From positions 468,507 to 505,468 of the forward strand of contig CP070750.1 of NCBI GenBank assembly GCA_020348385.1: a stretch of 36,962 nucleotides of DNA. The letters are read 5' to 3'. The position numbers and the translations under genes were made by a program. The DNA comes from Candidatus Aminicenantota bacterium. Lineage in GTDB: Bacteria > Acidobacteriota > Aminicenantia > Aminicenantales > Aminicenantaceae. The notes beneath the pieces are model-generated. The model did no database searches, had not been told where the DNA came from, and saw only the letters and a program-made list of their open reading frames with translations. Below, piece by piece: positions 1 to 10,791 of the stretch; the first letter of the stretch is position 1, and each line of letters begins with the position of its first letter.

Positions 1-1
1 C

Positions 2-3000
2 GAGCCCTATTCTTGGAGTCTAGAATTTGGTTCAGATCCCCTGCCTGACGGCCTCACGTTGCACGCCAACGGTGTTATCGATGGAACGCCCACAACTTTG
101 GGCACTTTTCATTTTATCGTTCAAGTCACGGATGCAAGCACTCCCTTGCCGCAGACTGCAACACAGCCACTGAGCATCACCATCCATGCCTATGCCGGTT
201 CAGATTACGTCATCTCAGGGTCAGTGACTCCAGCACTGGCGGGGGTCGTGATGAGTGGATTCCCTGGAAATCCAGTAACGAATAGTTTGGGAGAATACAC
301 AGCTTATGTCTATTCAGGCTGGTCAGGCTCAGTAACACCCATTCTTGCCGGATATGCTTTTGATCCGGCAAGCAGAACCTATAACAATGTTTCTGATGAC
401 ATGCCAGGCGAAAACTACACGGCTTCCACAGGATATGTCATCTCTGGTCTTGTGACCCTTGACGGTTCGCCTCTTGAAGGGGTTTTGATGAGCGGTTTGC
501 CCGGTGATCCCTATACCGATGCAGATGGGCTGTATTATGGAGCTGTTCCTTCGGGCTGGACTGGGACTGTGACTCCAACTCTACCTGGTTTCGATTTTAC
601 ACCTGAATTTACGAACTACAGCACACCCGTTACATCAAATCAACTGAACCAAGATTATACGGCCAGTTATGTTGGAGGGCAGGATGACATGTATGAAAAT
701 AACGATAATTTCGACAGTGCTGCTGAAGTCCCATTGGGTACACACACAAATCTGGTCCTTCGGGATGAGGATTGGTTCAAAGTTTATGTTTCAGCTGCAG
801 ATGTGGGAAAAGATCTCAAAGTCCATATCAAAGGCACATCCTACCCCGACCCAGACATACGGCGAGATCTGGATTTTGCCGTTCTCAACAGCGATGGGAA
901 ATTGCTGAGCTATAACATCTGCGGTTCTGACGATGAGTTCATATATATCACAGAAGTCACAGAAGGATGGTATTACATAGGCCAAGACTATTTCGGCCAA
1001 ATTGGGACTGTTTATTCCCTAACGGTAGAGGTCAGCGATAACTTCGGCATCGGCTATATTTCAGGACGTGTGACGGATGAAAAAACTGGACAGGGCATAG
1101 AAGGTGCCTATGTGGAACTTAACGCTGAGTACTTTGATTGGAACGTCAGCCATCCCTTGATCACGACGGATGCCAATGGATATTACAAGATCGGCTATAT
1201 CCCTGGCAACTACACGGTGAGGTTCAATCAACAAAATTGGCTCCACAGGGATCCGTGGGCTCCTGATGTCAATTACATCGGCGAAACATACAATACTGGC
1301 GAAATCGTCCCGATCGTTGCAGGCACGACAGTTTCAGATATCAATGCAGAGCTTATCCCGGGTGGGACAGTAACTGGCCGGGTGACAGATCCCGATGGAA
1401 ATGGGATCTGGATGGCTGGAGTTTATATCTATGCAAGTGATACCTCTATAGTATCTAGGGCTTATTCAGATGCGAATGGGTATTACTCGGCTGAACGTAT
1501 GCGGACAGGAAATTACAAAGTCCGTTTTTATGGTTTTAGTTATGCAAGTGTTTGGTTTGAAGATACAGGTTCCTTCGACAAAGGACATCCAGTCTCTGTG
1601 CAGGAAGGAGCGACAACTCCCAACATCGATGCTCAGTTGATAGAATCGGGAACCATCGAAGGCAGGGTGACAGACAGCAATGGGAGTCCGATACAAGATA
1701 TTTATGTGACAGCATATGATGTTTCAGGGATTTTCCTCACACAAGTTCGTACAGACGGTAATGGGGAGTACCACATTAACAGCCGCCTTCCTGCAGGTGA
1801 TGTTGTAATATTCTTTGATACGCAATATGTCCAGGGTGATTATGTTTCCGAGTATTACACGGATAAATATTTACTCGAAGAGGCAGATCCGATCACGGTT
1901 CAATCAGGACAAACAACTTACGGTGTGGATGCCGTACTCGTCGAAGGAGGAACGATCTCCGGCCGTGTAACAGATGGTCAAGGCAATGGCGTTCAAAACG
2001 TAGTTGTAAATTGCGTCGATACAGCCAGCGATCGATACCATTATGCAACACCTGATGAGGACGGGAATTATGCCATTTCTACATTGCCCCCCGGCGATTA
2101 TAAAGTCCGCTTCCGGCCATATTCTTCCGATGACTTTGCGCTCGAATGGTATAACGATCAGAATTCTTTTGCCAACGGAGGTGTCGTATCTGTCACTTCC
2201 GGCCAAACAACACAGGGCATAAACGCGCAACTTGAATCCGGCGCTGGATCCATAACAGGAAGGGCAACGAACTCGAGTGGTGTTGGAATCGAGGGTGTTG
2301 TCGTTCAGTCTATTGATAGCACAAAAGAGGTTATGTTTGCAGGTTCGGCTTGGACAGATTCCGAGGGATTTTACACGATTAACCATATGACTGACGGAGA
2401 TGTAAAGATCTATTTTAATGCGGATTATCACCCTCTCTACTATGTTCCCTATGTTTCCGAGTACTACAATGACAAAAATGCATATGTGAATGCAGATCCA
2501 GTCCCAACTGCCTTAGGCCAGACAACCTCTGGAATAAACGCTGTCCTCGCCCCGATTCCGCCCGTCAACATCACAACCACGTCACTACCGAACGGGGAAG
2601 TGGCTGTGCCTTATGAAGTTGCGCTTGAAGCGACCGGCGGACGGGAATTCTACCACTGGAGCCTGATCAGCGGTTCTTTGCCCCCAGGGCTAGGATTCAA
2701 CAGCAGAGGTGAGATTTTGGGAACGCCTGCTGCTTCAGGAACACACAACTTCACGGTTCGGGTGACAGATTCCAGCCGGAATCAATTTGTAGACACACAG
2801 ACTTTAAGCATCACTATCGATGCCTATACTGGAGCAGGCTACCTGATTTCTGGCGCTGTCACATCCGGAGGTTCTCCGATGGGAGGCGTTGTGCTCCAAG
2901 GCTTACCAGGAAATCCGATGACAAGTCCCAGCGGCGACTACATCGCCGTTGTACCTCTGGATTGGTCCGGAACGGTCACACCCACTCATTCTGGCTATTT

Positions 3001-6000
3001 CTTTGATCCTGCAAATAGAGAATACACCAATGTGGATTCCAACCTTTCGGAGCAAGACTACATAGCCTACGAACGGACTCTCGATATCACCACGGAGTGG
3101 CTGCTTAACGGAGTCGAAGGATATCCTTACAACCAATCTCTCAGCGCAGAAGGTGGGACCGAACCATACACATGGAGCCTTGCCCCTGGATCTTCACCTC
3201 TTCCGTTCGGATTGACCTTGGCCAGCGATGGGACCATCAGCGGAACACCCACACATTCGAACAATTACGATTTCACCGTCCGAGTCACAGATTCCAGCGC
3301 TCCCATCTCCCAATATACCGAAAGGGAATTGACCCTCAATGTTTACGGCGATCCTGTCTCCGATTACCCGATTCTCTACTGGAAACTGGATGAAGACCTC
3401 GGCACGACTGTTGCATTTGACTCTTCGGGCCATAACGTCCGTGGGGTTTTGCAAGGCAGCGCTGATTTCACCATTGATTCTTTCGACGGCCATGCGGTTG
3501 AAATCAACACAAATGGATGGATCGAAAGGGAAACCCATTGGGTATCTTTTAATTTTGTAAACCAAGCCACGATCATGGCCCGTGTCAAGATCAATGATTA
3601 CAATCAAGAGAATCGATTTGTCTGGAAACTGCAGTATGACGAACCACACAGGGGCCATCCCTATTCACTCGAAATATCCATGGATATCAACGGCAGCACT
3701 CTTCATCTGGACTCAGGGAACGGGTTGATACAGGATATATTCAACTGCCCGCACTATCAGATCGATGTCGATCTGACCAGCACGGGATTTACGCTGGGGC
3801 AATACAACCAGATTGCTGTCACCATCAATGGTGATGTTTACAAAGTTTTCATCAATGGGACCGAAGTCGCCTCGGCAGCAGGAGCCCCGTTCGCAGTCAA
3901 TGATTCTGTCCAGAATTTCTGGGTAGGAGGGGCCGATTGGTCCGATTACTGGCTTGGTGGAAAAGTCGATGAGGTCCTGGTCTTCAATAAGGCTTACGAG
4001 CCTCAGGACATCCAAGAAATTTATAATATGGGTGCCTTACCGACGATCTCGGGAACTGTTCGCCTGAGCGATGGATCCCCTCTTGCCTGGGTCTGGATGG
4101 ATAACTTGGGGGATGTCCAAACGCAAGAAAACGGCGAGTATATCGGTGTTGTCGCTCCCGGTTTTTCAGATACAGTGACGCCGGAAATGGGAGGGTATTA
4201 CTTCGATCCTCCGAGCCGTACGTATAACAATGTGACGTCGATTATTACGGGTGAGGATTATACGGCTTATGAACAAGGATCGCTGTGGATCGAAACAGAT
4301 TGGCTTCCGGATGGAGCTAGAAATCAAGCCTACAACACAACTTTGGTGGCTGCAGATGGAGTTCCATCATACACTTGGAACATTGTTTCGGGCTCACTTC
4401 CAGACGGGCTCACACTGAATCCGAGTGGCGAGATTACAGGCACGCCCACCGAGGCAGGAGACTTTTCGTTCACTGTCCGTGTTCTTGATTCCCATAGTCC
4501 GCCATGGGCAGCTGAACAGTACCTGACTCTCTTTATTTCCGCGGCACACCAGGGCTTTTGGACCACAACCTATCCCAGTGGCGGAGGCATTTACCGAGAA
4601 GGCATGGCTTATGATCAACAGAATTCAAACAGGATCTTTGTCACAGCTAATATGAGAGGAATTTTTAAAAGCGAAGATGCCGGGGCAAACTGGACCAACC
4701 TCATAGACGATCCTGACTGGCCATTTGGGGAATCAGACTACCCGATTTTTTGGACTCACGCAGGTCTAGGAGATTATTATATGTCGACTTGGGGGCATTT
4801 GTACATGAGCTTGGAAGGTTGGGGCGATTGGCAGCAGATCTATTCAAGGGATAATTGGGATATCATTTCATTTGCCGTGGATCCATTCGGGCGAGACGTG
4901 ATTTTTGTCGGTACTTATGAAGAAGGAATTTTCAAGACAACCGATGGTGGGCAGAACTGGGCTGCCAGCAGCACTGGCCTTCCTTCTGATGAGATAAGAG
5001 TAATTGCCATTGATAAGAATGACCTCGATACTGTGTATGCGGGGACCAGTGGCTATGGATTATTCAAAAGCATCGATCGTGGGGACAGCTGGGTTTCTGC
5101 AAACAACTACATCGACTTCTTTACGATCTCGGACATCCTGATTCTCTATGATTCGACCATTTATGTTGCCGGAATGTCTTATTCTTATGCTCAAGGAATA
5201 TTCAGAAGCATAGATAACGGAGATACTTGGGAAAAACTTCCTGTAAACGTTAGCGTCGATTGGAGCGCTGGAAACTACATTGCGGTCGAAGAGACCGGCC
5301 CAAACGATCCAGATATCATCTATTTTGCTTCTGATCAATCCGTGTTTAAATCGGCTGATGGAGGCGATAACTGGACAGAATATTCTGTTTCATCTGTTAG
5401 GATCACTTCACTTATCCTCGATCGACACCATCCTCATATACTCTATGCTGGGACAGGAGGTGAGGGAGTCTTTAAGAGTGAAGATAGTGGCGTAACTTGG
5501 AACCTTGTTAACAACGGCATTAATGCTCTCTCCCTTCCTGGTTGGTGTCCATACAGTCTCGAGATTGATGAATTCAATCCAAACTATATTTATGCTGGCT
5601 CTATTGGAGGCGGATATAGAAGCCTTGATGGAGGAGGGACTTGGGCCAAGATGGACTTTCCACAGGGGAGTTCCATGCAAGCCATCAAAACACATCAAGA
5701 TGCAGCTGGAACAGTGTACGTAGGTGATAGTAGATTCTGGAAAAGGACATTTGATATTGTCAACGGTGATTGGTTAGATCCCGAATGGGTGGATCCAAAT
5801 AACGGTGATTTCTGCTGTTTTTCTCGTTTGGAGCTTGGAATTGCCCATGATAATCCCGACATCATCTACCTTGGAGCAGGGCATGGCTGGGGTCCAGAGG
5901 CTGGCGTTTACAGGTCCGATGACGGTGGTGCGTCATGGACATTGAAGAACAACGGATTAACAGATACAAATATCCTCACTCTAACCGTTCATCCGATAGA

Positions 6001-9000
6001 CCATCAGATCGTTTTTGCTGGCACTCATATGGATTGGCAGTCTGATCCGGAAAAAAATTCCGGCCTTTACAAAACGACTGATGGAGGGGAAACATGGACC
6101 TATATATCCTCCGGGCTGCCGGAAATGTGGGTAAATCAAGTAGTCATTTATCCTCGTGATCCTGATCCTGATATTATGTATCTGGTGGGCGCGGGAGATG
6201 AGATCTGCGGCGTATTCAAAAGCGTAGATGGTGGCGATAGTTGGTGGCATGCATCCGATTATTGTGGAAATTCTATAGCTGTGTCACCCGATGATCCTAA
6301 CCTCGTTTACTTGGGATCCTGGGAAGGTTTTTATGTCTCTTTGAATGGAGGTTATTCCTGGTTGAATTTCAGTGATGGACTTCTCCGCAATCCACAGGTA
6401 AATTCTATCCATCTGGATCCTAGCAATCCACTCCATGTTTTTATCGGCACGGCTGCCGGGGTGTACGAGGCAACATTTGCGTTTGATTTTATGATTACGA
6501 CAGAATATCTGCCCACGGGTGTTGTGGGTGAGCCCTACAGCACTTTTATAGAAGTCGCGGGAGGAACGCCTGACTATTCATGGGAAATGATATCCGGAGA
6601 GCTTCCCGAAGGGCTGACGTTTAACGAAACAACGGGTGAAATTAGCGGAATGCCTGTGGAGCCGGATTATCGGGATATCACCATTAAAGCGACAGATAAT
6701 GGGGGAAATAGCTACACCAAGCGGTTTGATTTGTATGTCAGCAATAAGTATTTCCTTAATGTAGATACCAACCCCCCAGGAGTAGGGTCTGTAACTGTTG
6801 ATCCGGATGAACCTTGGTATATCCATGGAGCAAGGGTAGATGTCTCCGTTACCGTTCCAGGGGGATACATATTCACAGGTTGGAGCGGCGATGCGACTGG
6901 AAAGGCAACTCTCGTCCACGTGGAGATGACAAGAGACAAAACCCTCACGGCTAACTTCGCCTTCCCGGGTAGTCTCCCTGACTATGATTTCAGCTCGTTC
7001 GAGGCTCCAAGTTCAGCGAGTGCCGGCGATACGATCGGGGGTTCTGTCAACGCTGATGTTCGGAACCAAGGAGCTCCTGATGCATACACAGGGGACATCT
7101 CCGTGGGCATCTATCTCTCTCCCAATCCTGAGATCACAACGAGCGACATGCTCCTTTGGAAGGGCCGGTTGTCCATAGCTCCGTTGAGTGGCGGAACGGC
7201 GACGGTCCCGATACCTGCCGATCTACAGATCCCCACAACTGTCGCTGCCGGCACATACAGCATCGGTATCCTGGTGGACGAGTTCGATATGATCGCCGAG
7301 CAAAACGAGGATAACAACTTCGCCTCTCTTGAAATAACCATTTCCAGCTCGGCCTATGATCGTTTAGAATTACTGGGCATGTGGCATGGAGGATCATCGG
7401 ATGGGGTTGCCTGTGATGAAGCGCGAAATCTGGCTCTTGTTGGGCACAGTGCGGTTTTGCATGTTCTCGATGTGTCTGATCCTTCTCATCCCACAAAAAT
7501 CGGGGAGGTGACTCTCGGTACGAGAGAGATCGTTGACATCGAAATTTCCGGGGATTTTGCCTACATCGCGGGCGATGGATTGAGAATCGTAAATATAGCC
7601 AACCAGACACAGCCCATGGAAGTTGGATTCAATACGAGCCCTAAATTGGCTAGAGGAGTGGTTGTTTCCGGCGACTATGCGTATGTCACGGATCATTTTG
7701 ATCAAGGTCTGAGGGTATTCAATATATCCAATCCTGAGAATCCAACAGAAGTGCCCAACAGCTTTGTTTCTTTTCCAGGACGAACCAGGGGTATCGCCCG
7801 TTCCGGAAATACCCTATACCTGCAAGCAGGCGTTTGGTTTGGAAATGGTGAGACGGGTATCCGGGTTTTGGACATCACAGATCCAGAAAGTCCCTCCCAG
7901 GTCGATTTCTACACAACGCAGTACGGCACAGGCTGGCCGGAGGTTTCAGGAAATTATTTGCTGCTCCCGACAAACAGCGAAGGATTGATCGTTCTTGATA
8001 TAACCTCGCCGCAAGCTCCTGTATATGCCGGCGGTTATGAAAACCTTGGAAATTCTGGTCTGGTGAAGGTCGTCGGGAATCACGCGTATGCGACTGACAA
8101 CAATCGAAATGCCGTTGTCATTTTGAACATCTCCGATGTTGGCAATATCTTTGAGGAGGGTGTTTACCATTTCGAAGACCAAAACTCCGTAAACAGCATG
8201 GATGTTTTGGGCTCCCACTGTTATGCCAACGGATGGTATCACTCTCTAAAAATCTTGAATATGACCGATCCCCAAAATCCGTACGAGTTGGGATCCTATG
8301 ATGTTTATGAAGGATTACTCCGAGACGTGGATGTGTCAGATGGTTATGCGTATATGGTTAGCCAAAAAAGCAATGACACCAGTAAAATGAGAACAATTGA
8401 TATCTCCAATCCAGCTGAAATGAATATTGTCGGAACGTCCTTTGATCCAAGCAGTCGCATGATTCAGGTGAGGGTCTCTGGCAATTTTGCCTATGTACTC
8501 ACCAACGAACCCAAACTGAAAGTGTTGGATATTTCCGATCCCATGAATCCTGTTGAAGTGGGCGTGTTCGATGGCTTGGAAAACGTGAGAGACCTCGAGG
8601 TGTCGGGTCACTATATCTTTATCCCCGATCGGTGGGAAGGGCTTAAAATCATAGATGTTTCAACTCCATCCGACCCCACTCATGTCAGCACCTGGTATAC
8701 GCCTTCACGGGCCTTCTATGTTGCGATTGCAGGGAATTATGCTTATGTGGGAACGAACTGGAGAGGAGTGCGGATCATCGACATATCAGATCCGATGAAT
8801 CCGTGGGAAGTCGGGGCTTATGAAGCAGAGGAATTTTATGCCTTTGATCTAGATGTGTACGGCAACTATGCTTATGTGGCAGACGGGGAGGATAACTTGC
8901 AGATCATCGATGTGTCCGATCCGCAAAATCCGGTCGCGATTTCCACGTTCATCACGAATACCTACATCTATGACATCGAAGTATCGGGTCATGTTGTTTT

Positions 9001-9175
9001 TATAGGGACCATTATCGATGGTGTTATGGTCATCGATGTTTCCGATCCTTTCAACCCTGTCAAGCTTGATGACTACCCAACATTCATCGTACACAAAATA
9101 GTCTGCAGAGATGGTCGGATCTACGCGCTTGATAGAGGTTCGGGTCTACAGGTGTACGAATACCGGCGGCAGTAA
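2..9175 (+). CDS. Giant secreted mosaic protein (He_PIG, CarboxypepD_reg-like, LamG, BNR, CARDB, LVIVD), 5' end missing
   Basis: The reading frame is open to base 2 and the first visible codons already lie inside an Ig-like He_PIG domain, so the true start lies left of the window; the TTG at 59 is not the start. 3057 codons are visible. Domains in order by base: He_PIG end (2-190); two copies of an ISG...GLPG...SGWSGTVTP module (190-665); a PPC-like domain (683-1030); five carboxypeptidase-regulatory-like repeats with [IV]xGR[VA]T[DN] about every 300 bp (1055-2550); He_PIG (2560-2830), a third ISG module, He_PIG (3074-3355), LamG-like (3356-4032), a fourth ISG module, He_PIG (4277-4550); about twelve Asp-box/BNR units (4553-6480); He_PIG (6482-6750); an InlB-type B repeat (6752-6958); CARDB (6974-7345); thirteen LVIVD units (7355-9175). 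This is a cell-surface or secreted binding protein by domain knowledge; no catalytic domain is seen. It ends 13 bp from the convergent rpoD stop. Confidence 0.9.
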   Translation, partial: EPYSWSLEFGSDPLPDGLTLHANGVIDGTPTTLGTFHFIVQVTDASTPLPQTATQPLSITIHAYAGSDYVISGSVTPALAGVVMSGFPGNPVTNSLGEYTAYVYSGWSGSVTPILAGYAFDPASRTYNNVSDDMPGENYTASTGYVISGLVTLDGSPLEGVLMSGLPGDPYTDADGLYYGAVPSGWTGTVTPTLPGFDFTPEFTNYSTPVTSNQLNQDYTASYVGGQDDMYENNDNFDSAAEVPLGTHTNLVLRDEDWFKVYVSAADVGKDLKVHIKGTSYPDPDIRRDLDFAVLNSDGKLLSYNICGSDDEFIYITEVTEGWYYIGQDYFGQIGTVYSLTVEVSDNFGIGYISGRVTDEKTGQGIEGAYVELNAEYFDWNVSHPLITTDANGYYKIGYIPGNYTVRFNQQNWLHRDPWAPDVNYIGETYNTGEIVPIVAGTTVSDINAELIPGGTVTGRVTDPDGNGIWMAGVYIYASDTSIVSRAYSDANGYYSAERMRTGNYKVRFYGFSYASVWFEDTGSFDKGHPVSVQEGATTPNIDAQLIESGTIEGRVTDSNGSPIQDIYVTAYDVSGIFLTQVRTDGNGEYHINSRLPAGDVVIFFDTQYVQGDYVSEYYTDKYLLEEADPITVQSGQTTYGVDAVLVEGGTISGRVTDGQGNGVQNVVVNCVDTASDRYHYATPDEDGNYAISTLPPGDYKVRFRPYSSDDFALEWYNDQNSFANGGVVSVTSGQTTQGINAQLESGAGSITGRATNSSGVGIEGVVVQSIDSTKEVMFAGSAWTDSEGFYTINHMTDGDVKIYFNADYHPLYYVPYVSEYYNDKNAYVNADPVPTALGQTTSGINAVLAPIPPVNITTTSLPNGEVAVPYEVALEATGGREFYHWSLISGSLPPGLGFNSRGEILGTPAASGTHNFTVRVTDSSRNQFVDTQTLSITIDAYTGAGYLISGAVTSGGSPMGGVVLQGLPGNPMTSPSGDYIAVVPLDWSGTVTPTHSGYFFDPANREYTNVDSNLSEQDYIAYERTLDITTEWLLNGVEGYPYNQSLSAEGGTEPYTWSLAPGSSPLPFGLTLASDGTISGTPTHSNNYDFTVRVTDSSAPISQYTERELTLNVYGDPVSDYPILYWKLDEDLGTTVAFDSSGHNVRGVLQGSADFTIDSFDGHAVEINTNGWIERETHWVSFNFVNQATIMARVKINDYNQENRFVWKLQYDEPHRGHPYSLEISMDINGSTLHLDSGNGLIQDIFNCPHYQIDVDLTSTGFTLGQYNQIAVTINGDVYKVFINGTEVASAAGAPFAVNDSVQNFWVGGADWSDYWLGGKVDEVLVFNKAYEPQDIQEIYNMGALPTISGTVRLSDGSPLAWVWMDNLGDVQTQENGEYIGVVAPGFSDTVTPEMGGYYFDPPSRTYNNVTSIITGEDYTAYEQGSLWIETDWLPDGARNQAYNTTLVAADGVPSYTWNIVSGSLPDGLTLNPSGEITGTPTEAGDFSFTVRVLDSHSPPWAAEQYLTLFISAAHQGFWTTTYPSGGGIYREGMAYDQQNSNRIFVTANMRGIFKSEDAGANWTNLIDDPDWPFGESDYPIFWTHAGLGDYYMSTWGHLYMSLEGWGDWQQIYSRDNWDIISFAVDPFGRDVIFVGTYEEGIFKTTDGGQNWAASSTGLPSDEIRVIAIDKNDLDTVYAGTSGYGLFKSIDRGDSWVSANNYIDFFTISDILILYDSTIYVAGMSYSYAQGIFRSIDNGDTWEKLPVNVSVDWSAGNYIAVEETGPNDPDIIYFASDQSVFKSADGGDNWTEYSVSSVRITSLILDRHHPHILYAGTGGEGVFKSEDSGVTWNLVNNGINALSLPGWCPYSLEIDEFNPNYIYAGSIGGGYRSLDGGGTWAKMDFPQGSSMQAIKTHQDAAGTVYVGDSRFWKRTFDIVNGDWLDPEWVDPNNGDFCCFSRLELGIAHDNPDIIYLGAGHGWGPEAGVYRSDDGGASWTLKNNGLTDTNILTLTVHPIDHQIVFAGTHMDWQSDPEKNSGLYKTTDGGETWTYISSGLPEMWVNQVVIYPRDPDPDIMYLVGAGDEICGVFKSVDGGDSWWHASDYCGNSIAVSPDDPNLVYLGSWEGFYVSLNGGYSWLNFSDGLLRNPQVNSIHLDPSNPLHVFIGTAAGVYEATFAFDFMITTEYLPTGVVGEPYSTFIEVAGGTPDYSWEMISGELPEGLTFNETTGEISGMPVEPDYRDITIKATDNGGNSYTKRFDLYVSNKYFLNVDTNPPGVGSVTVDPDEPWYIHGARVDVSVTVPGGYIFTGWSGDATGKATLVHVEMTRDKTLTANFAFPGSLPDYDFSSFEAPSSASAGDTIGGSVNADVRNQGAPDAYTGDISVGIYLSPNPEITTSDMLLWKGRLSIAPLSGGTATVPIPADLQIPTTVAAGTYSIGILVDEFDMIAEQNEDNNFASLEITISSSAYDRLELLGMWHGGSSDGVACDEARNLALVGHSAVLHVLDVSDPSHPTKIGEVTLGTREIVDIEISGDFAYIAGDGLRIVNIANQTQPMEVGFNTSPKLARGVVVSGDYAYVTDHFDQGLRVFNISNPENPTEVPNSFVSFPGRTRGIARSGNTLYLQAGVWFGNGETGIRVLDITDPESPSQVDFYTTQYGTGWPEVSGNYLLLPTNSEGLIVLDITSPQAPVYAGGYENLGNSGLVKVVGNHAYATDNNRNAVVILNISDVGNIFEEGVYHFEDQNSVNSMDVLGSHCYANGWYHSLKILNMTDPQNPYELGSYDVYEGLLRDVDVSDGYAYMVSQKSNDTSKMRTIDISNPAEMNIVGTSFDPSSRMIQVRVSGNFAYVLTNEPKLKVLDISDPMNPVEVGVFDGLENVRDLEVSGHYIFIPDRWEGLKIIDVSTPSDPTHVSTWYTPSRAFYVAIAGNYAYVGTNWRGVRIIDISDPMNPWEVGAYEAEEFYAFDLDVYGNYAYVADGEDNLQIIDVSDPQNPVAISTFITNTYIYDIEVSGHVVFIGTIIDGVMVIDVSDPFNPVKLDDYPTFIVHKIVCRDGRIYALDRGSGLQVYEYRRQ

Positions 9176-9188
9176 AAAAGAGGAGATT

Positions 9189-10604
9189 CTATTTCATAAA
9201 GGATTCTAATTTTCTTCTGTGGCGAGAGTGTTTCAGTTTTCGGATGGCTTTTTCCTGAATCTGTCTGATTCTCTCGCGTGTGACCTTGTACTGCTGACCC
9301 ACCTCTTCCAGCGTGTGTTCCATGCCGTTTCCCAATCCAAACCTCATTTTGAGCACATTTGCTTCTCTCTGTGTGTTGGCCTTTAGCGCTTCCTCAATTT
9401 TTTCTTTCAAGTTGGTGTGCATAACCTCATCGTGGGGAGATATCGAATCCTTGTCCTCGATAAAATCCCTCAAATGGCTTCCCTCTCCTTCTCCGATCCG
9501 AGTCTCGAGGGATAGGGGAACCTGGGCAATTTTCATGATTTTTTGGACTTTACTGACAGGCACTTCCATTTTTTTCGCGATTTCTTCATTGGATGGCTCT
9601 CGACCTTTTTCCTGAACCAGTCGTTTGGACACTCTGTTCAGTTTGCTGATGACTTCGATCATGTGCACCGGGATCCTTATCGTCCTTGCTTGGTCGGCAA
9701 TAGCCCGTGTTATGGCTTGCCGTATCCACCAATGGGCATAGGTTGAAAATTTATATCCTCTCTGGTATTCAAATTTATCCACGGCCGTGATCAAACCGAT
9801 GTTTCCTTCTTGGATCAGGTCGAGAAATTGAAGTCCGTAGTTGCTGTATTTTTTGGCAATGGAAACCACGAGCCTCAAATTGGCGCTGACAAGCTCTTTC
9901 TTGGCTTGATCACGGATCTGTTTTCCCCGGATGATGGATTGTATCGTTTTCCTGATTTCCCGGGAATTGAGACCGACTTCTCTCTTGTATTCTCTTAAAA
10001 GTTTTTCGAGCTTTTTAATCCTTCGTCCCTTCTCCTCTTTTGCTCTTTTACTTTTCCCTTTTGTCAGAGAGATCTTCAAATCTTCTTTTTTTGTTTCCAA
10101 CTCGTGAATGATTTCTAGCTTTTCAAGGAGACTTTCCGTGAGTTCGTCCGTGTAAGAATCGCGGATTTCCAGTTCTGTGAATAGGAGATTCATGTGGATG
10201 ATAAATCTTCCCCGGGAACGAGCATATTTCTTGGATGGCGGAATTTTTTTGAGTTGGGTGTATAAATCACCTATATCTTTGAGCATGGAGAGGAGACTTT
10301 TCTTCCTTTTAACAAATGCTCTTCTTGTGAAATCGTCATCCAAGGAATCGAAAACGAAATAGATGATTTCATCTTCTTCATGGAGTTTCTCTTCCAAATA
10401 CTGGAGTGTATTGTGGAATAATCGCGTGTTGAGAAGGGCCTTGGTTATGATCCCCGTGCCCCTTTCAATTTTTTTGGCCAGGATTATTTCTTCTTTTCTT
10501 TTGAGAAGAGGAATACTGCTCATCTCTCTCATATAGATTTTGACCGGATCTAAGATACTTTCAGAATCCCTTATCAGAACTGGGGGCACACTTTTTTGTT
10601 TCAT
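9189..10604 (-). CDS. rpoD: RNA polymerase sigma factor RpoD (sigma-70, primary)
   Basis: A 471-residue group 1 sigma factor. Region 1.2 ([16 protein letters not shown]) lies near residue 18. Region 2, which binds core and melts the -10, is near residues 235-310 and contains [13 protein letters not shown] and [17 protein letters not shown]. Region 3 follows, and region 4 with the -35-binding helix ([18 protein letters not shown]) is near the C-terminus. Length and the complete 1.2-2-3-4 set argue for the housekeeping factor rather than a stress sigma. The acidic region 1.1 is essentially absent. The only ATG in frame is at 10604, where the Shine-Dalgarno is weak and purine-rich, but the frame stays open upstream for 35 codons that read as a Lys-rich stretch to a stop at 10712-10710. 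A separate leader ORF overlaps this start (see 10601-10690). A CTGATA-N17-TAAAAT promoter lies at 10763-10791. Confidence 0.95.
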   Translation of the reverse strand: MKQKSVPPVLIRDSESILDPVKIYMREMSSIPLLKRKEEIILAKKIERGTGIITKALLNTRLFHNTLQYLEEKLHEEDEIIYFVFDSLDDDFTRRAFVKRKKSLLSMLKDIGDLYTQLKKIPPSKKYARSRGRFIIHMNLLFTELEIRDSYTDELTESLLEKLEIIHELETKKEDLKISLTKGKSKRAKEEKGRRIKKLEKLLREYKREVGLNSREIRKTIQSIIRGKQIRDQAKKELVSANLRLVVSIAKKYSNYGLQFLDLIQEGNIGLITAVDKFEYQRGYKFSTYAHWWIRQAITRAIADQARTIRIPVHMIEVISKLNRVSKRLVQEKGREPSNEEIAKKMEVPVSKVQKIMKIAQVPLSLETRIGEGEGSHLRDFIEDKDSISPHDEVMHTNLKEKIEEALKANTQREANVLKMRFGLGNGMEHTLEEVGQQYKVTRERIRQIQEKAIRKLKHSRHRRKLESFMK

Positions 10605-10690
10605 ATATTTCTTCTTTTTCTTTTTTCTCTTTTTCTTTTTTCTCTTTTCCTCTCTCTTTTTTTTCTTTCTTTCCTCTGATATTTTTTCAT
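10601..10690 (-). CDS. Putative basic leader peptide overlapping the rpoD start (uORF)
   Basis: A 29-codon ORF starts at an ATG (10690-10688) with a well-placed AAAGGA Shine-Dalgarno seven bases upstream. It encodes almost only Lys, Arg and Glu (begins [11 protein letters not shown]) and its TGA (10603-10601) shares the ATGA overlap with the rpoD ATG. Its ribosome site is better than that of rpoD, so translational coupling is plausible. The rpoD frame is also open through the same tract, so a -1 slip, or a one-base error in the A-runs, would fuse this start to RpoD and give it a Lys/Arg-rich N-terminal tail. Low-complexity sequence means the ORF could be chance. Confidence 0.35.
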   Translation of the reverse strand: MKKYQRKERKKRERKREKRKREKRKRRNI

Positions 10691-10762
10691 TCAGTAATCC
10701 TTTCGCCGCTTAATGCAGAGTTCTTCCTGTAAAAATACACGCTAACATACAATTGAGGGATA

Positions 10763-10791
10763 ATTTTAACAGACGAAGAATCGATTATCAG
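10763..10791 (-). promoter_or_regulatory. Candidate sigma-70 promoter of rpoD
   Basis: On the minus strand CTGATA (10791-10786), a 17-bp spacer, then TAAAAT (10768-10763). The -35 overlaps the stop codon of the RRM gene. Predicted start near 10756 leaves about 65 bases of leader before the small ORF at 10690. The same -10 and a nearly identical -35 occur at 14799-14827. Confidence 0.4.

Noticed and set aside
59..61. TTG as the start of the giant gene
   Set aside because: The frame is open to base 2 and already encodes the middle of a He_PIG domain, so the gene begins outside the window.
1904..2431. Minus-strand frame of 175 codons in the giant gene
   Set aside because: Shadow of the carboxypeptidase-regulatory-like repeats; no ribosome site or domain.
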